From Sphingomonas sp. Leaf32 (GTDB lineage: Bacteria; Pseudomonadota; Alphaproteobacteria; Sphingomonadales; Sphingomonadaceae): a stretch of DNA of 64,000 nt. The DNA lies in contig NZ_LMLA01000009.1 in the NCBI RefSeq assembly GCF_001421765.1, positions 248,001 through 312,000 on the forward strand, read 5' to 3'. Numbering within the stretch: the stretch's first letter is position 1; every line of letters begins with the position of its first letter. Under the pieces are notes generated by a model that saw only the letters and a list, made by a program, of their open reading frames with translations, ran no database searches and was not told the origin of the DNA. A program made the position numbers and the translations under genes. This document shows positions 34,956 through 43,768 of this stretch, piece by piece.

Positions 34956-36767
34956 ATGGTTCGACGCGTTGTTTCTGTTGTGCGTGCGGTACGTTCCGCG
35001 ATCCTTCCGGTCGCATCGGGAAGTGTCTATTTCCTGGCTGCCGTCGCGTCGTTGAAACTCACGCTGGGCAATGACGGTATCGCGACCTTGTGGCCGCCCA
35101 GCGGGATCTTGCTCGCGGTCCTGCTGCTCGCGCCGCGTCACCGGATCGCGTGGCACGTCGCGGCGGCAGCCATGGGGGCGGTCGTGGCCAATCTGGTTGC
35201 GGGCAACCCGCCGCTGACCGCGCTTACCTTTGCCGTCGCCAATATCGGCGAATCCACGCTCGCGGCATGGCTGCTGCGGCGTGGCGGCAGGGGCGGCACG
35301 TCCTTCTTCGACCGGCAGGGCCTGCTGCGGTTTGGCGGTGCCACCATCGCCGGTGCGATGCTGAGCGCGATGATCGCCTCGACGACAGTGATCGCCGCAT
35401 CGGACCGGCTGTTTCTGTTCTGGCTGTCATGGCTGTCGACCGATCTGCTCGGCATCTTCGTCGTGACCCCGGTGATCCTCATCTTCGGACGGGCGCTGCA
35501 CCGCCCCCGCACCTGGGCCGTGCCGAAATCGCTCGCGACGACGATGGCGGTCTTCACGCTGATCGCGGTCGTCTCGGCGGTGACCTTTGCCCAATCGACC
35601 TATCCGCCGCTGTTCGTGCCGATGCTGGCGGTGCTGCTCGCGGTGTTCTGGGTCGGTCCGCTCGGCGCGGCGGGGGGCGTGCTGATCGTCGCCATCGTGT
35701 CGACCTCCGCCATGACGCTGGGCATCGGACCGATCGCGCAGGACGATATCGGACCGCTGCAACGCAGCCTGTTGCTGCAATGCTATCTGTTGACGACCTT
35801 TGCCGCATCGCTGCCGATCGCCACGCTGCTGGCGGCGCGCGACCGGCTGCTCGCGCGGCTTGCCGAAAAGATGCGGCTGCTCGAACTCGCCGAAAGCGCG
35901 GCGGAAGTCGGCCATTGGCGGCTGGACACGGGCCGGCAACGGGTCACCTGGTCGCAAGGGGTGTTCCGCATTCACGGCATTCCCGACACCATGCCGCCGA
36001 CGTTCGTCTCCGCGCTGGCGGCCTATCATCCCGACGACCGGGCGATGGTGACCCGCCATATCGATCATGCGATCGCGAACCATGCGGGCTTCGAATTTCG
36101 CGCGCGCATCGTCCGCCCCGATGGGGAGGTGCGCCAGGTCTTTTCCCGTGGCGAGATCGACCGGATCAACGACGATGGCTCGTTCTGCCTGTTCGGCATC
36201 ACCCGGGACGTCACCGTTCAGGTCGCGCACGAAACGCTGCTCAACGACGCACGGGTCCGGGCAGAGGAAGCCGCACGCCTGGCGACGATCATGGCCGAAA
36301 CCGACCAGTTGACCGGGATCGCCAATCGCCGCCGGACCATGACCGCCTTGGAACTGGCGGTGTCGACCGCGGACGTCGATGGCGGTCCTGTATCGATCGC
36401 GATCTTCGACATCGATCATTTCAAACAGGTCAACGACCGCCATGGCCATGCGACCGGCGATCAGGTGCTGCGGCGCGTCGCCCGGATGGCCGCCGACGAA
36501 CTGCGCAAGGCGGACGTCATCGGCCGGTTCGGGGGCGAGGAGTTCGTCCTGATCCTGCCCGACACCACCGCCACCGTCGCACTGCGGATCGCCGAGCGGG
36601 TTCGCGCCGCGATCGAGAAGGGCAACCATCATCCGCCGGTGACGATCAGCGTGGGCGTCGCCGAACGGCTGGCGGGCGAGACGGGCGAGGCGTTGCTGCG
36701 CCGGGCCGATCAGGCGCTCTACGCCGCCAAGCACGAGGGCCGTAACACGCTGCGCCTCGCCGCCTGA
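34956..36767 (+). CDS. MASE1-PAS-GGDEF diguanylate cyclase
   Basis: The 603-residue protein starts at ATG 34956. Residues about 1-285 carry eight hydrophobic helices typical of a MASE1 sensor (LWPPSGILLAVLLLAPRHRI is the signature). A PAS/PAC segment follows (about 315-420; LELAESAAEVGHWRLD, RPDGEVRQVFSRGEID). The GGDEF domain (about 440-600) has DQLTGIANRR, IFDIDHFKQVNDRHGHATGD and RFGGEEFVLILPD. The active GGEEF and the upstream RKAD, an RxxD inhibitory site five residues before it, are both intact. It should make cyclic di-GMP with product feedback. No EAL domain is present. Confidence 0.94.
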   Translation: MVRRVVSVVRAVRSAILPVASGSVYFLAAVASLKLTLGNDGIATLWPPSGILLAVLLLAPRHRIAWHVAAAAMGAVVANLVAGNPPLTALTFAVANIGESTLAAWLLRRGGRGGTSFFDRQGLLRFGGATIAGAMLSAMIASTTVIAASDRLFLFWLSWLSTDLLGIFVVTPVILIFGRALHRPRTWAVPKSLATTMAVFTLIAVVSAVTFAQSTYPPLFVPMLAVLLAVFWVGPLGAAGGVLIVAIVSTSAMTLGIGPIAQDDIGPLQRSLLLQCYLLTTFAASLPIATLLAARDRLLARLAEKMRLLELAESAAEVGHWRLDTGRQRVTWSQGVFRIHGIPDTMPPTFVSALAAYHPDDRAMVTRHIDHAIANHAGFEFRARIVRPDGEVRQVFSRGEIDRINDDGSFCLFGITRDVTVQVAHETLLNDARVRAEEAARLATIMAETDQLTGIANRRRTMTALELAVSTADVDGGPVSIAIFDIDHFKQVNDRHGHATGDQVLRRVARMAADELRKADVIGRFGGEEFVLILPDTTATVALRIAERVRAAIEKGNHHPPVTISVGVAERLAGETGEALLRRADQALYAAKHEGRNTLRLAA

Positions 36768-36900
36768 CGGAAACCGCTCCCCACGGACCGGTGGCAACGG
36801 GGCTTTCCTACACGACCCGCCTTCGTCATGCTCCCCTGTCCCGCCCCCATCCCGTGCGCCGCAGCGTGCCGGACCGGGTGCGCCACGAACATGGTGCGAG

Positions 36901-36918
36901 TGTGAACTTTGTGAACTT
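36901..36918. repeat. Tandem TGTGAACTT repeat
   Basis: Two exact tandem copies of TGTGAACTT (36901-36909, 36910-36918) followed by TGACG lie about 48 bases upstream of the PHB-depolymerase-like gene, in a gap (36768-36965) that holds nothing else. It could be a regulator site or part of a promoter. Confidence 0.45.
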
Positions 36919-36965
36919 TGACGCCGCCTTGCCCCCTTGGCGGTCGGTCCGATAGAAGGAGGTCC

Positions 36966-37856
36966 ATGGCCAAACCATTGCAAATTCTCGTCTTCCTGTT
37001 GCTCCTGCTTACCGGCACCGTTGCACAGGCCGCACCCCGCTGCCCCCTGACCGGCGATGCGCGGATGGCAGTCGGCAACCGGTCGGTGCTGGTCCACCTT
37101 CCGCGCGGGCAGATGCCCGACACCCCCGCCCCGCTGGTCATCCTGCTCCATGGCAGCGGTGGGACCGGTGCGGCGATGCTGCGCGATTCGAACCTGGCCG
37201 ATGCCGCCGATCGTCACGGCTTCATCGTCGTCGCCCCCGACGCCGGCATCGTCCATGACAAGGGCTTCGTCTGGAACATTCCCGGCGTCCCCACCGTCGC
37301 GGGCAATATTCCCGGTCCCGACGCACCCGACGATGTGGCTTTTATCGGCGCGACGATCGATCAGCTTGCCACGCAGGGCTGCGTCGATCCGGCGCGGGTC
37401 TATGCCACCGGCCTGTCGGGCGGTGGGCGCATGACCTCGTGGCTCGGCTGCGTCGCCGCCGAGCGCTTCGCCGCGATCGCCCCCGTCGTAGGTCTGCGCG
37501 CCGGCAATCCGCTGGCCAGCGACCCCGCCCGCCCCGATCCCGCGACCTGCCGCCCGTCGCGGCCGATGCCCGTCATCACCTTTGCCGGCGACGCCGACAC
37601 CACCAACCCGATCCAGGGCGGCGGTACGAAATACTGGTCCTACACCATGCACGCCGCCGAACAGCGCTGGGCGGCCCTCAACGGCTGCACCGCCGCCCCC
37701 ACCACCCGCTGGGTCGCGCCGAAGGTCTATGAGGAGCGCTATACCGCCTGCCGGGGCGGCGCGGACGTAGCCGGACGGATCACCGTCGGCGGCGGCCATA
37801 GCTGGGTCGTAGACAACGACGCGCTGTGGGCCTTCCTGTCGCAGCACCGCCGCTGA
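36966..37856 (+). CDS. Secreted PHB-depolymerase / feruloyl-esterase-like hydrolase (LpqC family)
   Basis: The 296-residue protein has a signal peptide (LQILVFLLLLLTGTVAQAAP) and an alpha/beta hydrolase fold of the LpqC/PHB depolymerase class. Seen are LVILLHGSGGTGAAM (oxyanion), GFIVVAPDAGI, the nucleophile elbow ATGLSGGGRMTSW (Ser in GLSGG), the acid block TFAGDADTTNP, and the late histidine in ITVGGGHSWVVD. Likely exported to the periplasm or outside, acting on polyester or hydroxycinnamate esters; substrate is uncertain. AGGAGG is 7 bases before the ATG. Confidence 0.9.
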   Translation: MAKPLQILVFLLLLLTGTVAQAAPRCPLTGDARMAVGNRSVLVHLPRGQMPDTPAPLVILLHGSGGTGAAMLRDSNLADAADRHGFIVVAPDAGIVHDKGFVWNIPGVPTVAGNIPGPDAPDDVAFIGATIDQLATQGCVDPARVYATGLSGGGRMTSWLGCVAAERFAAIAPVVGLRAGNPLASDPARPDPATCRPSRPMPVITFAGDADTTNPIQGGGTKYWSYTMHAAEQRWAALNGCTAAPTTRWVAPKVYEERYTACRGGADVAGRITVGGGHSWVVDNDALWAFLSQHRR

Positions 37857-37894
37857 CCCTTTCCAAAGCGTTCCCGATCGGCCAAGCCGCGACC

Positions 37895-38479
37895 ATGACC
37901 GTCCGCACCCTTTTCCCCACCCATCTCCATGAAGCCAGCCTGCCCGACGCCGCGCTGGTCGCCGATCTCGACGCCTCGGTCCGCGCGCTGGCCGAGGACG
38001 ACATGGCCGGCCGCCGCTGGTCGAAGGAGCATGGCTATCGCGGCTATACCTCCTACGCGTCGCTCAACGACCTGCCGATGCGCGATCCGGTCTTCGCCGA
38101 CCTGAAACGCGTGCTCGACCGCCATGTCGCGATGTTCGCCGCCGCGTGCGGCATGGACCTCGCCGGCCGCAAGCTGAAGCTCGACAGCCTGTGGGTGAAC
38201 CTGCTGAAGCCCGGCGGCGGCCATTCGGGGCACCTCCACCCGCACAGCGTCGTCTCCGGCACCGTCTATGTCGCGGTGCCCGAGGGCGCGGGCGGCATCC
38301 GGTTCGAGGACCCCCGGCTGCCGATGCTGATGGCCGCCCCCACCCGGCCGGGCACGTTCGAGACGGTCGCGCCGCAACCCGGCACGCTGCTGCTGTGGGA
38401 AAGCTGGCTCCGCCACGAAGTCATGCCCCATGCCGGCAAGGGCGAGCGGATCAGCGTCAGCTTCAACTATCGGTGGTAG
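37895..38479 (+). CDS. Putative 2-oxoglutarate-Fe(II) oxygenase (TIGR02466 type)
   Basis: The 194-residue protein begins MTVRTLFPTHLHEASLPD and has a jelly-roll pattern: DSLWVNLLKPGGGHSGHLHPHSV (cut), with histidines in the metal-binding position, SGTVYVAVPEGAGGIRFEDPR and LLLWESWLRHEVMPHAGKG with the second histidine, then an arginine in ERISVSFNYRW. These match the TIGR02466 family, whose substrate is unknown. It starts 38 bases after the hydrolase gene, so may be in the same transcript. Confidence 0.82.
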   Translation: MTVRTLFPTHLHEASLPDAALVADLDASVRALAEDDMAGRRWSKEHGYRGYTSYASLNDLPMRDPVFADLKRVLDRHVAMFAAACGMDLAGRKLKLDSLWVNLLKPGGGHSGHLHPHSVVSGTVYVAVPEGAGGIRFEDPRLPMLMAAPTRPGTFETVAPQPGTLLLWESWLRHEVMPHAGKGERISVSFNYRW

Positions 38480-38544
38480 CTTTTGCAAAGCCCGTCGCCA
38501 GCGGCTAAGGCGCAGGCTTTCCATCGTCTCCGGGATAGCATCAC

Positions 38545-39645
38545 GTGGGTTTTCGCTGCGGTATCGTCGGGCTGCCGAATGTCGGCAAGTCCACCCTGTT
38601 CAACGCGCTGACGCAGACTCAGGCGGCACAGGCGGCCAACTATCCCTTCTGCACGATCGAACCGAATGTCGGTAACGTCGCCGTGCCCGACCCGCGGCTC
38701 GACGCACTGTCCGACATCGCCGGTTCGGCCAAGAAGATCGAAACGCAGCTGGCGTTCGTCGACATCGCCGGCCTCGTGCGCGGCGCGTCGAAGGGCGAAG
38801 GGCTAGGCAACCAGTTCCTCGGCAATATCCGCGAAGTAGACGCGATCGTCCACGTCCTGCGCTGCTTCGAGAATGACGACATCCAGCATGTCGACGACCG
38901 CGTCGATCCGATCGCCGATGCCGATACGGTCGAAACCGAGCTGATGCTGTCCGACCTCGAATCGCTCGAAAAGCGCGTGCCGAACCTCGCCAAGAAGGGC
39001 CAGCAGGGCGACAAGGAAGCCAAGGTCGCCGCCGCCGTGCTGAGCCGCGCGCTCGACCTGCTGCGCGAAGGCAAGCCCGCCCGCCTGACCGAGATCAAGG
39101 ACGAGGAAGAGGAACGCTTCTTCGCGCAGGCGCAGTTGCTGACCGCCAAGCCGGTCCTCTACGTCTGTAACGTCAACGAAGAGGACGCTGCCGAGGGCAA
39201 CGACCTGTCGGCCAAGGTCTTCGAAAAGGCGAAGGCGGAGGGTGCGCAGGCGGTCGTCGTGTCGGCCGCGATCGAAGCGGAGATCGCGACGATGGAGCCG
39301 GCCGACCGGGCCGAATTCCTGTCCGACCTGGGGCTGAAGGAAACCGGGCTGGCCCGCGTGATCCGCGCCGGATATTCGCTGCTCCAGCTCCTCACCTTCT
39401 TCACCGTCGGCCCGAAGGAAGCCCGTGCCTGGACCGTATCGGTCGGGGCCAAGGCGCCGCAGGCGGCAGGCGAGATCCACAGCGACTTCGAACGCGGCTT
39501 CATCCGTGCCGAAACTATCGCCTTTCCCGATTATATTGCGTGCAAGGGCGAAAGCGGCGCGCGCGACGCAGGCAAGCTGCGCGCGGAAGGCAAGGAATAT
39601 GTGGTCCAGGACGGCGACGTGATGCTGTTCCGTTTCAACGTCTGA
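38545..39645 (+). CDS. ychF: Redox-regulated ATPase/GTPase YchF (Obg family)
   Basis: The 366-residue protein starts at GTG 38545: MGFRCGIVGLPNVGKSTLFN with Walker A, then FVDIAGLVRGASKGEGLGNQ (G3) and YVCNVNEEDA (nucleotide specificity, NxxE for ATP preference). The C-terminal TGS domain includes LLTFFTVGPKEARAWTV and FPDYIACKG. Ribosome-associated; length fits the family. A 17-base spacing to the next gene suggests the MaoC-like protein may be co-transcribed. Confidence 0.97.
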   Translation: MGFRCGIVGLPNVGKSTLFNALTQTQAAQAANYPFCTIEPNVGNVAVPDPRLDALSDIAGSAKKIETQLAFVDIAGLVRGASKGEGLGNQFLGNIREVDAIVHVLRCFENDDIQHVDDRVDPIADADTVETELMLSDLESLEKRVPNLAKKGQQGDKEAKVAAAVLSRALDLLREGKPARLTEIKDEEEERFFAQAQLLTAKPVLYVCNVNEEDAAEGNDLSAKVFEKAKAEGAQAVVVSAAIEAEIATMEPADRAEFLSDLGLKETGLARVIRAGYSLLQLLTFFTVGPKEARAWTVSVGAKAPQAAGEIHSDFERGFIRAETIAFPDYIACKGESGARDAGKLRAEGKEYVVQDGDVMLFRFNV

Positions 39646-39724
39646 TCCCTTCGCTGCCGCCGTGCCGGAGATCGGCGCGGCGTCGGGGCTTGCGGTCGAC
39701 CGGTTTCCGGTTGAAACTGGTCCC

Positions 39725-40183
39725 ATGCGCTATTTCGAAGACATCGCCGTCGGCGATACCGCCCGCTTCGGTTCCTATCCCGTGACGCGGGAGGCCGTGC
39801 TCGACTTCGCCCGGCAATATGATCCGCAGCCGTTCCATCTGTCGGACGAGGCGGCGGCACAGACCCATTTCGGGCGGCTGGCGGCCAGCGGCTGGCATAG
39901 TTGCGCGATGACGATGGCGATGCTGGTCGAACAATGGCGGGTCGATCCCGTCGCCAGCCTGGGGGCAGCCGGGATCGACGAACTGCGCTGGCGCCGCCCG
40001 GTCTATCCGGGTGATACGCTGCGATGCGAGACGGAGGTCCTGTCGACCCGACCCTCCGCCAGCCGCCCGGAAATGGGAAGCGTGGCCAGCCGGGTTACGG
40101 TGCGCAATCAGGACGATCAGGTCGTGATGACCTTCATCTCGCAAGCCCTGATCGCCACCCGGGCCGCTACCCTGTCAAGCTGA
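39725..40183 (+). CDS. MaoC-like hotdog-fold dehydratase
   Basis: The 152-residue protein from ATG 39725 has the MaoC pattern: MRYFEDIAVGDTARFGSYPV, then REAVLDFARQYDPQPFHLSD (catalytic Asp/His region), AAAQTHFGRLAASGWHSCAM, and RRPVYPGDTLRCETEVLS. These proteins hydrate enoyl-CoA or similar thioesters. The ATG is the family start; 21 upstream in-frame residues come from intergenic DNA. Confidence 0.9.
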   Translation: MRYFEDIAVGDTARFGSYPVTREAVLDFARQYDPQPFHLSDEAAAQTHFGRLAASGWHSCAMTMAMLVEQWRVDPVASLGAAGIDELRWRRPVYPGDTLRCETEVLSTRPSASRPEMGSVASRVTVRNQDDQVVMTFISQALIATRAATLSS

Positions 40184-40191
40184 GCGAACGA

Positions 40192-40977
40192 TCACTCCGA
40201 CCGGGGTGGTCTCCGCCCACCGCCGCGCCCTTCGGGGCCACGAAAGCGACCGCCGCCCGGACGTACGCCTTCGGGTCGTTCGAACCCGCGCACGGCGCCG
40301 GCGGACGGCCTCTCCGGTCGGGGCGGCATCGCCGACTGGCTGCTGCCGCGCGGGACGTTGCGGAAGCCGGAACGCCCATCGAAGCCGGGGCGGCGGTCCG
40401 GTCCTGCATCCGGTCGCCCGCGCCAACCGCCGGGTTGACCGGGCACCGGTGACTGACCGCTGCCGCGCGGGACATTGTCGAACCCGCGTCGGTCGTCGAA
40501 CCCCGGCCGCCGATCGCCGCGCCAGCCCTCCGGCCGCCCAGGCAAGGGAGACTGGCTGCTGCCGCGTGGGACATTCTGGAAACCGGGCCGGCCGTCGAAG
40601 CCGGGGCGGCGATCGTTCCAGCCCGGCCGATCCCAGCCATCCCAGCGCGGACGCCCGTCGCCCCAGCCGCCGCGCCACTGGCCACGTCGCTGCTGCCAGT
40701 AATAACGCTGGCGGTCGTTCCAGCGAAACGGACGGCGATAGCGATCATAGACGTAATAGCCGGAGCCCGGATAATAATAGTCGCCGAACCAGCCCCAATA
40801 CGGATCGCCGAACCCGCCGGCATAGCCGTCATAATATCCATTATAGCCGCCACCATAATATCCCGGCGAGGCATAGCCGACGCCGACCCCACCATAGCCA
40901 TAATCGCCATAAGCACAGGCGGATACGCCCGCCCCTGCGGCCAGGGTCAGCACGATTGCGCGCAGCCGATGAAACAT
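40192..40977 (-). CDS. Gly/Tyr/Arg-rich lipoprotein with three internal repeats
   Basis: The 261-residue protein starts at MFHRLRAIVLTLAAGAGVSA with a lipobox-like cysteine (VSAC). A Gly/Tyr region (about 18-75) precedes a basic region with three repeats of the form RRPGFDGRPGF...NVPRGSSQSPLP: units near residues 137-165, 170-200 and 205-236. The repeats are also visible in the DNA (GGGACGTT/GGGACATT blocks near 40370, 40470 and 40570). Basic, disordered-looking; probably cell-envelope or surface. I do not recognise a family. It converges with the MaoC-like gene (gap of 8 bases). Confidence 0.78.
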   Translation of the reverse strand: MFHRLRAIVLTLAAGAGVSACAYGDYGYGGVGVGYASPGYYGGGYNGYYDGYAGGFGDPYWGWFGDYYYPGSGYYVYDRYRRPFRWNDRQRYYWQQRRGQWRGGWGDGRPRWDGWDRPGWNDRRPGFDGRPGFQNVPRGSSQSPLPGRPEGWRGDRRPGFDDRRGFDNVPRGSGQSPVPGQPGGWRGRPDAGPDRRPGFDGRSGFRNVPRGSSQSAMPPRPERPSAGAVRGFERPEGVRPGGGRFRGPEGRGGGRRPPRSE

Positions 40978-41832
40978 GCGTTTGCTCCCGCAGGCGACGG
41001 GCATGGGCGCGACGCCGATGATGATGGCAAGCAACGGTCGGCACGGACCGCCGGTTCCTGCGCAGGACATCACCGCTAAGCACCCGCGCCTGAATGCAGG
41101 CTGTCAGGCGTGTATCAGGCTGACGTGTCCGTAGCAGTTGAAGCCGTAAGCCACTGCAGCCGACCGCGAGAGGGGGTGTCGTTCTCCCATCGCGGACGGG
41201 TAGCGGGGTGAGCGCGGAGGATGGCGTTGCAGGTCGGTGTGTCAGCGTCGTGAACGTCGGCGATGGCACGTACCGGTCAGTCCTGACGCCGCTCTGTCGC
41301 TTTCATGTTGGACGATGTGCAGGAATAACGCTTGGGCGGGCAGTCCGGCCTTGTCCGACTTACCGAGACCGATCGACCTTCATCCGCAAGACGTCACTTG
41401 GGGCTTCCCGGTCGGCCTGCCCAGAAGACATCAATCGCGATGGAGCGGTCCCGGACCAAGTCTGGCGTAACGTCGGAATAAAGGCGTCCTTGCTGCCGAA
41501 CCGCACCGGATGTCGGTGCGACTTGGTACCGCTTCGTGAGATCATACGACGAGGCTTGTCGAAACAGGTGAATCGACGCGTGCCGGCACGTCGTTCTCCA
41601 CGACTACAGGCCGGGATCCGTTTGCGGTTACGGCACGGCAGATATATCCGGCTATGCCCTGCCCCGCGCGCGGGCCGATGCTTAACCTTCCACCGATCGG
41701 ACCCGTTGCCCCGGACGAACTGCCCACGGCAACACCACCGGTTGGGAGCCGTCTCGCCCAAGACGGTACATACGCCGCCTTCGCGCAACAGGGTGAAGTA
41801 ACAACGATGTTCCGCACGGGTATTCGCGCAGT

Positions 41833-42030
41833 TGAAGTTGGATCAACATTCATGTTCTATTTCGTCACCCCGGACTTGTTCCGGGGTCCACTTCGCCGCG
41901 ATCACGGTCGATAGAGGCTCACACGGCACCGATTGCCGCTCCGTGGACCCCGGAATATGTCCGGAGTGACGGAGAGGCTGGAGGCATCGATCGGGAACGA
42001 CACAGGGGGTAGCTGACGGTTGATCGGCCC
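41833..42030 (+). repeat. Composite intergenic repeat, copy B
   Basis: It reads GATCAACATTCATGTTCTAT, the palindrome CGTCACCCCGGACTTGTTCC, CGGTCGATAGAGGCTCACAC, CACCGATTGCCGCTCCGTGG, the second palindrome, GACGGAGAGGCTGGAGGCATC, then GGTAGCTG and GATCGGC. Copy A (21955-22150, other strand) has the same blocks in the same order, including TGATAGAG, CGATTGCCGC and GAGGCTGG. The unit is about 195 bases with two outward-complementary palindromes. Confidence 0.8.
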
Positions 42031-42311
42031 GAGGTCCTGAATAGACAGTTCGCGCGCAGCCGCATTGTCTCGGCCAGCATGGACCATAGCGGGGCCAACC
42101 CGCTGTCGATCATCGCGTTGTGTTGCAGATCGCCGCGCGCCGTTGCCCGGCCAACGGCACCTCGGGCGAAGACAGGTTCACAGCGGCGAGCAGGATCAGC
42201 GGGAGTCGGTGACACCACGCCCGACGGTGGCTTCCGCCCGGCGTCATGCGAAGCGCCTTACCGAACTAAGCCCCGCGGCCAACCAGCGTGCCGCACCATT
42301 CGAATCGTAAC

Positions 42312-42339
42312 GGCGGGGCGCGCACGTCGCTGCCCCGCC
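42312..42339 (-). terminator. Hairpin after apt (weak terminator)
   Basis: GGCGGGGC (42312-42319) and GCCCCGCC (42332-42339) form an 8-bp perfect stem with a 12-base loop just 4 bases beyond the apt stop. There is no T-run on the minus strand (GTTACG follows), so it may stall rather than fully terminate. Confidence 0.5.
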
Positions 42340-42343
42340 CTGC

Positions 42344-42895
42344 TCAATGCCCCGGAAACGCGACCAGCGCAGACACCGCGATCCCATCGGCCCGCAGCGC
42401 ATCCGCACCGCCCAGATCGGGCAGGTCGATCGCGAACGCCGCCTGCTCGACCGTCGCCCCGGCTTTCCGCAGCAACCGGACCGCCGCACGCGCGGTGCCG
42501 CCGGTGGCGATCAGGTCGTCGACCAGCAGGACACGGGCGCCGGGAGTACAGGCATCGGCATGGATCGCGATCCGGTCGGTGCCATATTCCAGCGCATAAT
42601 CCTCGGCGATGGTCGCGCCGGGCAATTTGCCGTCCTTGCGGATCAACACGACCCCGGCACCCAGCGCCAGCGCGACGGCGGGGGCAAAGACGAAGCCGCG
42701 CGCCTCGATCCCCGCGACCAGATCGATCGGCCCCTGCACAGCCGCGACCATGCCGTCGACCGCGAGGCGAAGTCCTTCCGGATCGAGGATCAGGGTCGTG
42801 ATGTCACGAAACTGGATGCCGGGCTTGGGAAAGTCCGGAATGGTACGGATGCGTCGGGCAAGCTCTGCCGGCCCGATGCCATCCGCGATGCTCAA
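42344..42895 (-). CDS. apt: Adenine phosphoribosyltransferase
   Basis: The 183-residue enzyme salvages adenine to AMP with PRPP. Seen are IRTIPDFPKPGIQFRDITTL, GIEARGFVFAPAVALALGAG and the PRPP motif RVLLVDDLIATGGTARAAVR. Its ATG overlaps the petC stop by 4 bases, placing it at the end of the pet operon, an arrangement seen in several alphaproteobacteria. Confidence 0.96.
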   Translation of the reverse strand: MSIADGIGPAELARRIRTIPDFPKPGIQFRDITTLILDPEGLRLAVDGMVAAVQGPIDLVAGIEARGFVFAPAVALALGAGVVLIRKDGKLPGATIAEDYALEYGTDRIAIHADACTPGARVLLVDDLIATGGTARAAVRLLRKAGATVEQAAFAIDLPDLGGADALRADGIAVSALVAFPGH

Positions 42896-43758
42896 TGCTT
42901 CATGCCCCGCCAGATATTGCGATAGGCACCGAAGGCGAGCGCGGTGAAGATCAGCAGGAAGATCACCGCCGCCGCACCCGCCGCATGACGCGTTTCGAGG
43001 TTCGGCTCGGCGGTCCAGGTGAGGAACGCGGCAACGTCCTTCGCCATCTGGTCCACCGTCGCGCGGGTGCCGTCCTGATACTGGACCTGATCGGCCGCGG
43101 TCAGCGGCGGCGCCATGGCGAGGTTGAGCGTGGCGAAATAGCGGTTGAAATGCAGCCCGCCCGGCGTCTTCGCATCGGGGAATTTCTTCAGCAATTCCGC
43201 CGGCTGCGGACCATAGCCCGTCAACAGCGAATAGACGTAATCCGAGCCGTCGTCGCGTGCCTTGGGCATCAGCGACAGGTCGGGCGGCACCGCATTGTTG
43301 TTGGCGGCGCGCGCGGCGACGTCGTTGGCGAACACCAGCGGGAAACGATCCGACGGCAGGTTCTTGCGCGTCGCCGGCTCACCGGTTTCCGGGTTCACGC
43401 TCGGCTGTTCGATCTGCCAGTCGGTGGCGATCGTCTTCACCTGACCTTCATCATAGCCGAGCTGTTCGAGGTCGCGGAACGAGATCAGCCGGATCGAATG
43501 GCAGGCCGAGCAGACTTCCTTGTATACCTGAAACCCGCGCTGCAGCTGCTGCTTGTCGAAGGTGCCGAACAGGCCCGCCGATTGCAGCCCGGCGTCGCGC
43601 GGCTTCAGGTGGAACTCATGCTCGGCGGAATGGACCGGTTCGTCATGGATCATGCCGCTGACGGTCGAGAAGATGCCGAGCAGCAGCGCGAAGAGGAAGC
43701 CTGCGCCGACGACGAGGTTCAGGTTGCGGGCGAGAAAGCGGGAAGCGAAGGAGAGCAT
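42892..43758 (-). CDS. petC: Cytochrome c1 of the bc1 complex
   Basis: Cytochrome c1, 288 residues from MLSFASRFLARNLNLVVGAG. The heme-binding CXXCH is seen as VCSACHSIRLISFRDL, and the distal methionine lies later in the chain (LNLAMAPPL region). A signal/anchor helix is at the N-terminus and one helix at the C-terminus (AVIFLLIFTALAFGAYRNIW). Works with PetA and PetB in quinol oxidation. Confidence 0.95.
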   Translation of the reverse strand: MLSFASRFLARNLNLVVGAGFLFALLLGIFSTVSGMIHDEPVHSAEHEFHLKPRDAGLQSAGLFGTFDKQQLQRGFQVYKEVCSACHSIRLISFRDLEQLGYDEGQVKTIATDWQIEQPSVNPETGEPATRKNLPSDRFPLVFANDVAARAANNNAVPPDLSLMPKARDDGSDYVYSLLTGYGPQPAELLKKFPDAKTPGGLHFNRYFATLNLAMAPPLTAADQVQYQDGTRATVDQMAKDVAAFLTWTAEPNLETRHAAGAAAVIFLLIFTALAFGAYRNIWRGMKH

Positions 43759-43768
43759 CGTTGTTCCC

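Larger units (their letters stand above)
40978..42343. other. Long gene-free interval
   Basis: No convincing protein or RNA gene is seen in about 1.3 kb. Frames of 60-200 residues exist but have Arg/Pro/Cys-rich shadow composition and no ribosome-binding sites. Copy B of the composite repeat (41833-42030) lies inside, and a terminator hairpin for apt ends the interval. Upstream of that (41080-41830) the base composition is less GC-skewed than coding DNA nearby. It may be a decayed gene or hold small RNAs. Confidence 0.6.

Noticed and set aside
35427..37847. 806-residue open frame on the minus strand
   Set aside because: It is antisense to the diguanylate cyclase and the esterase, both of which have clear domains; the composition is shadow-like (Arg, Gly, Asp, His).
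41208..41801. 197-residue plus-strand frame in the gene-free interval
   Set aside because: Arg/Cys/Pro-rich, no ribosome-binding site, no domain; a random frame in GC-rich DNA is more likely.
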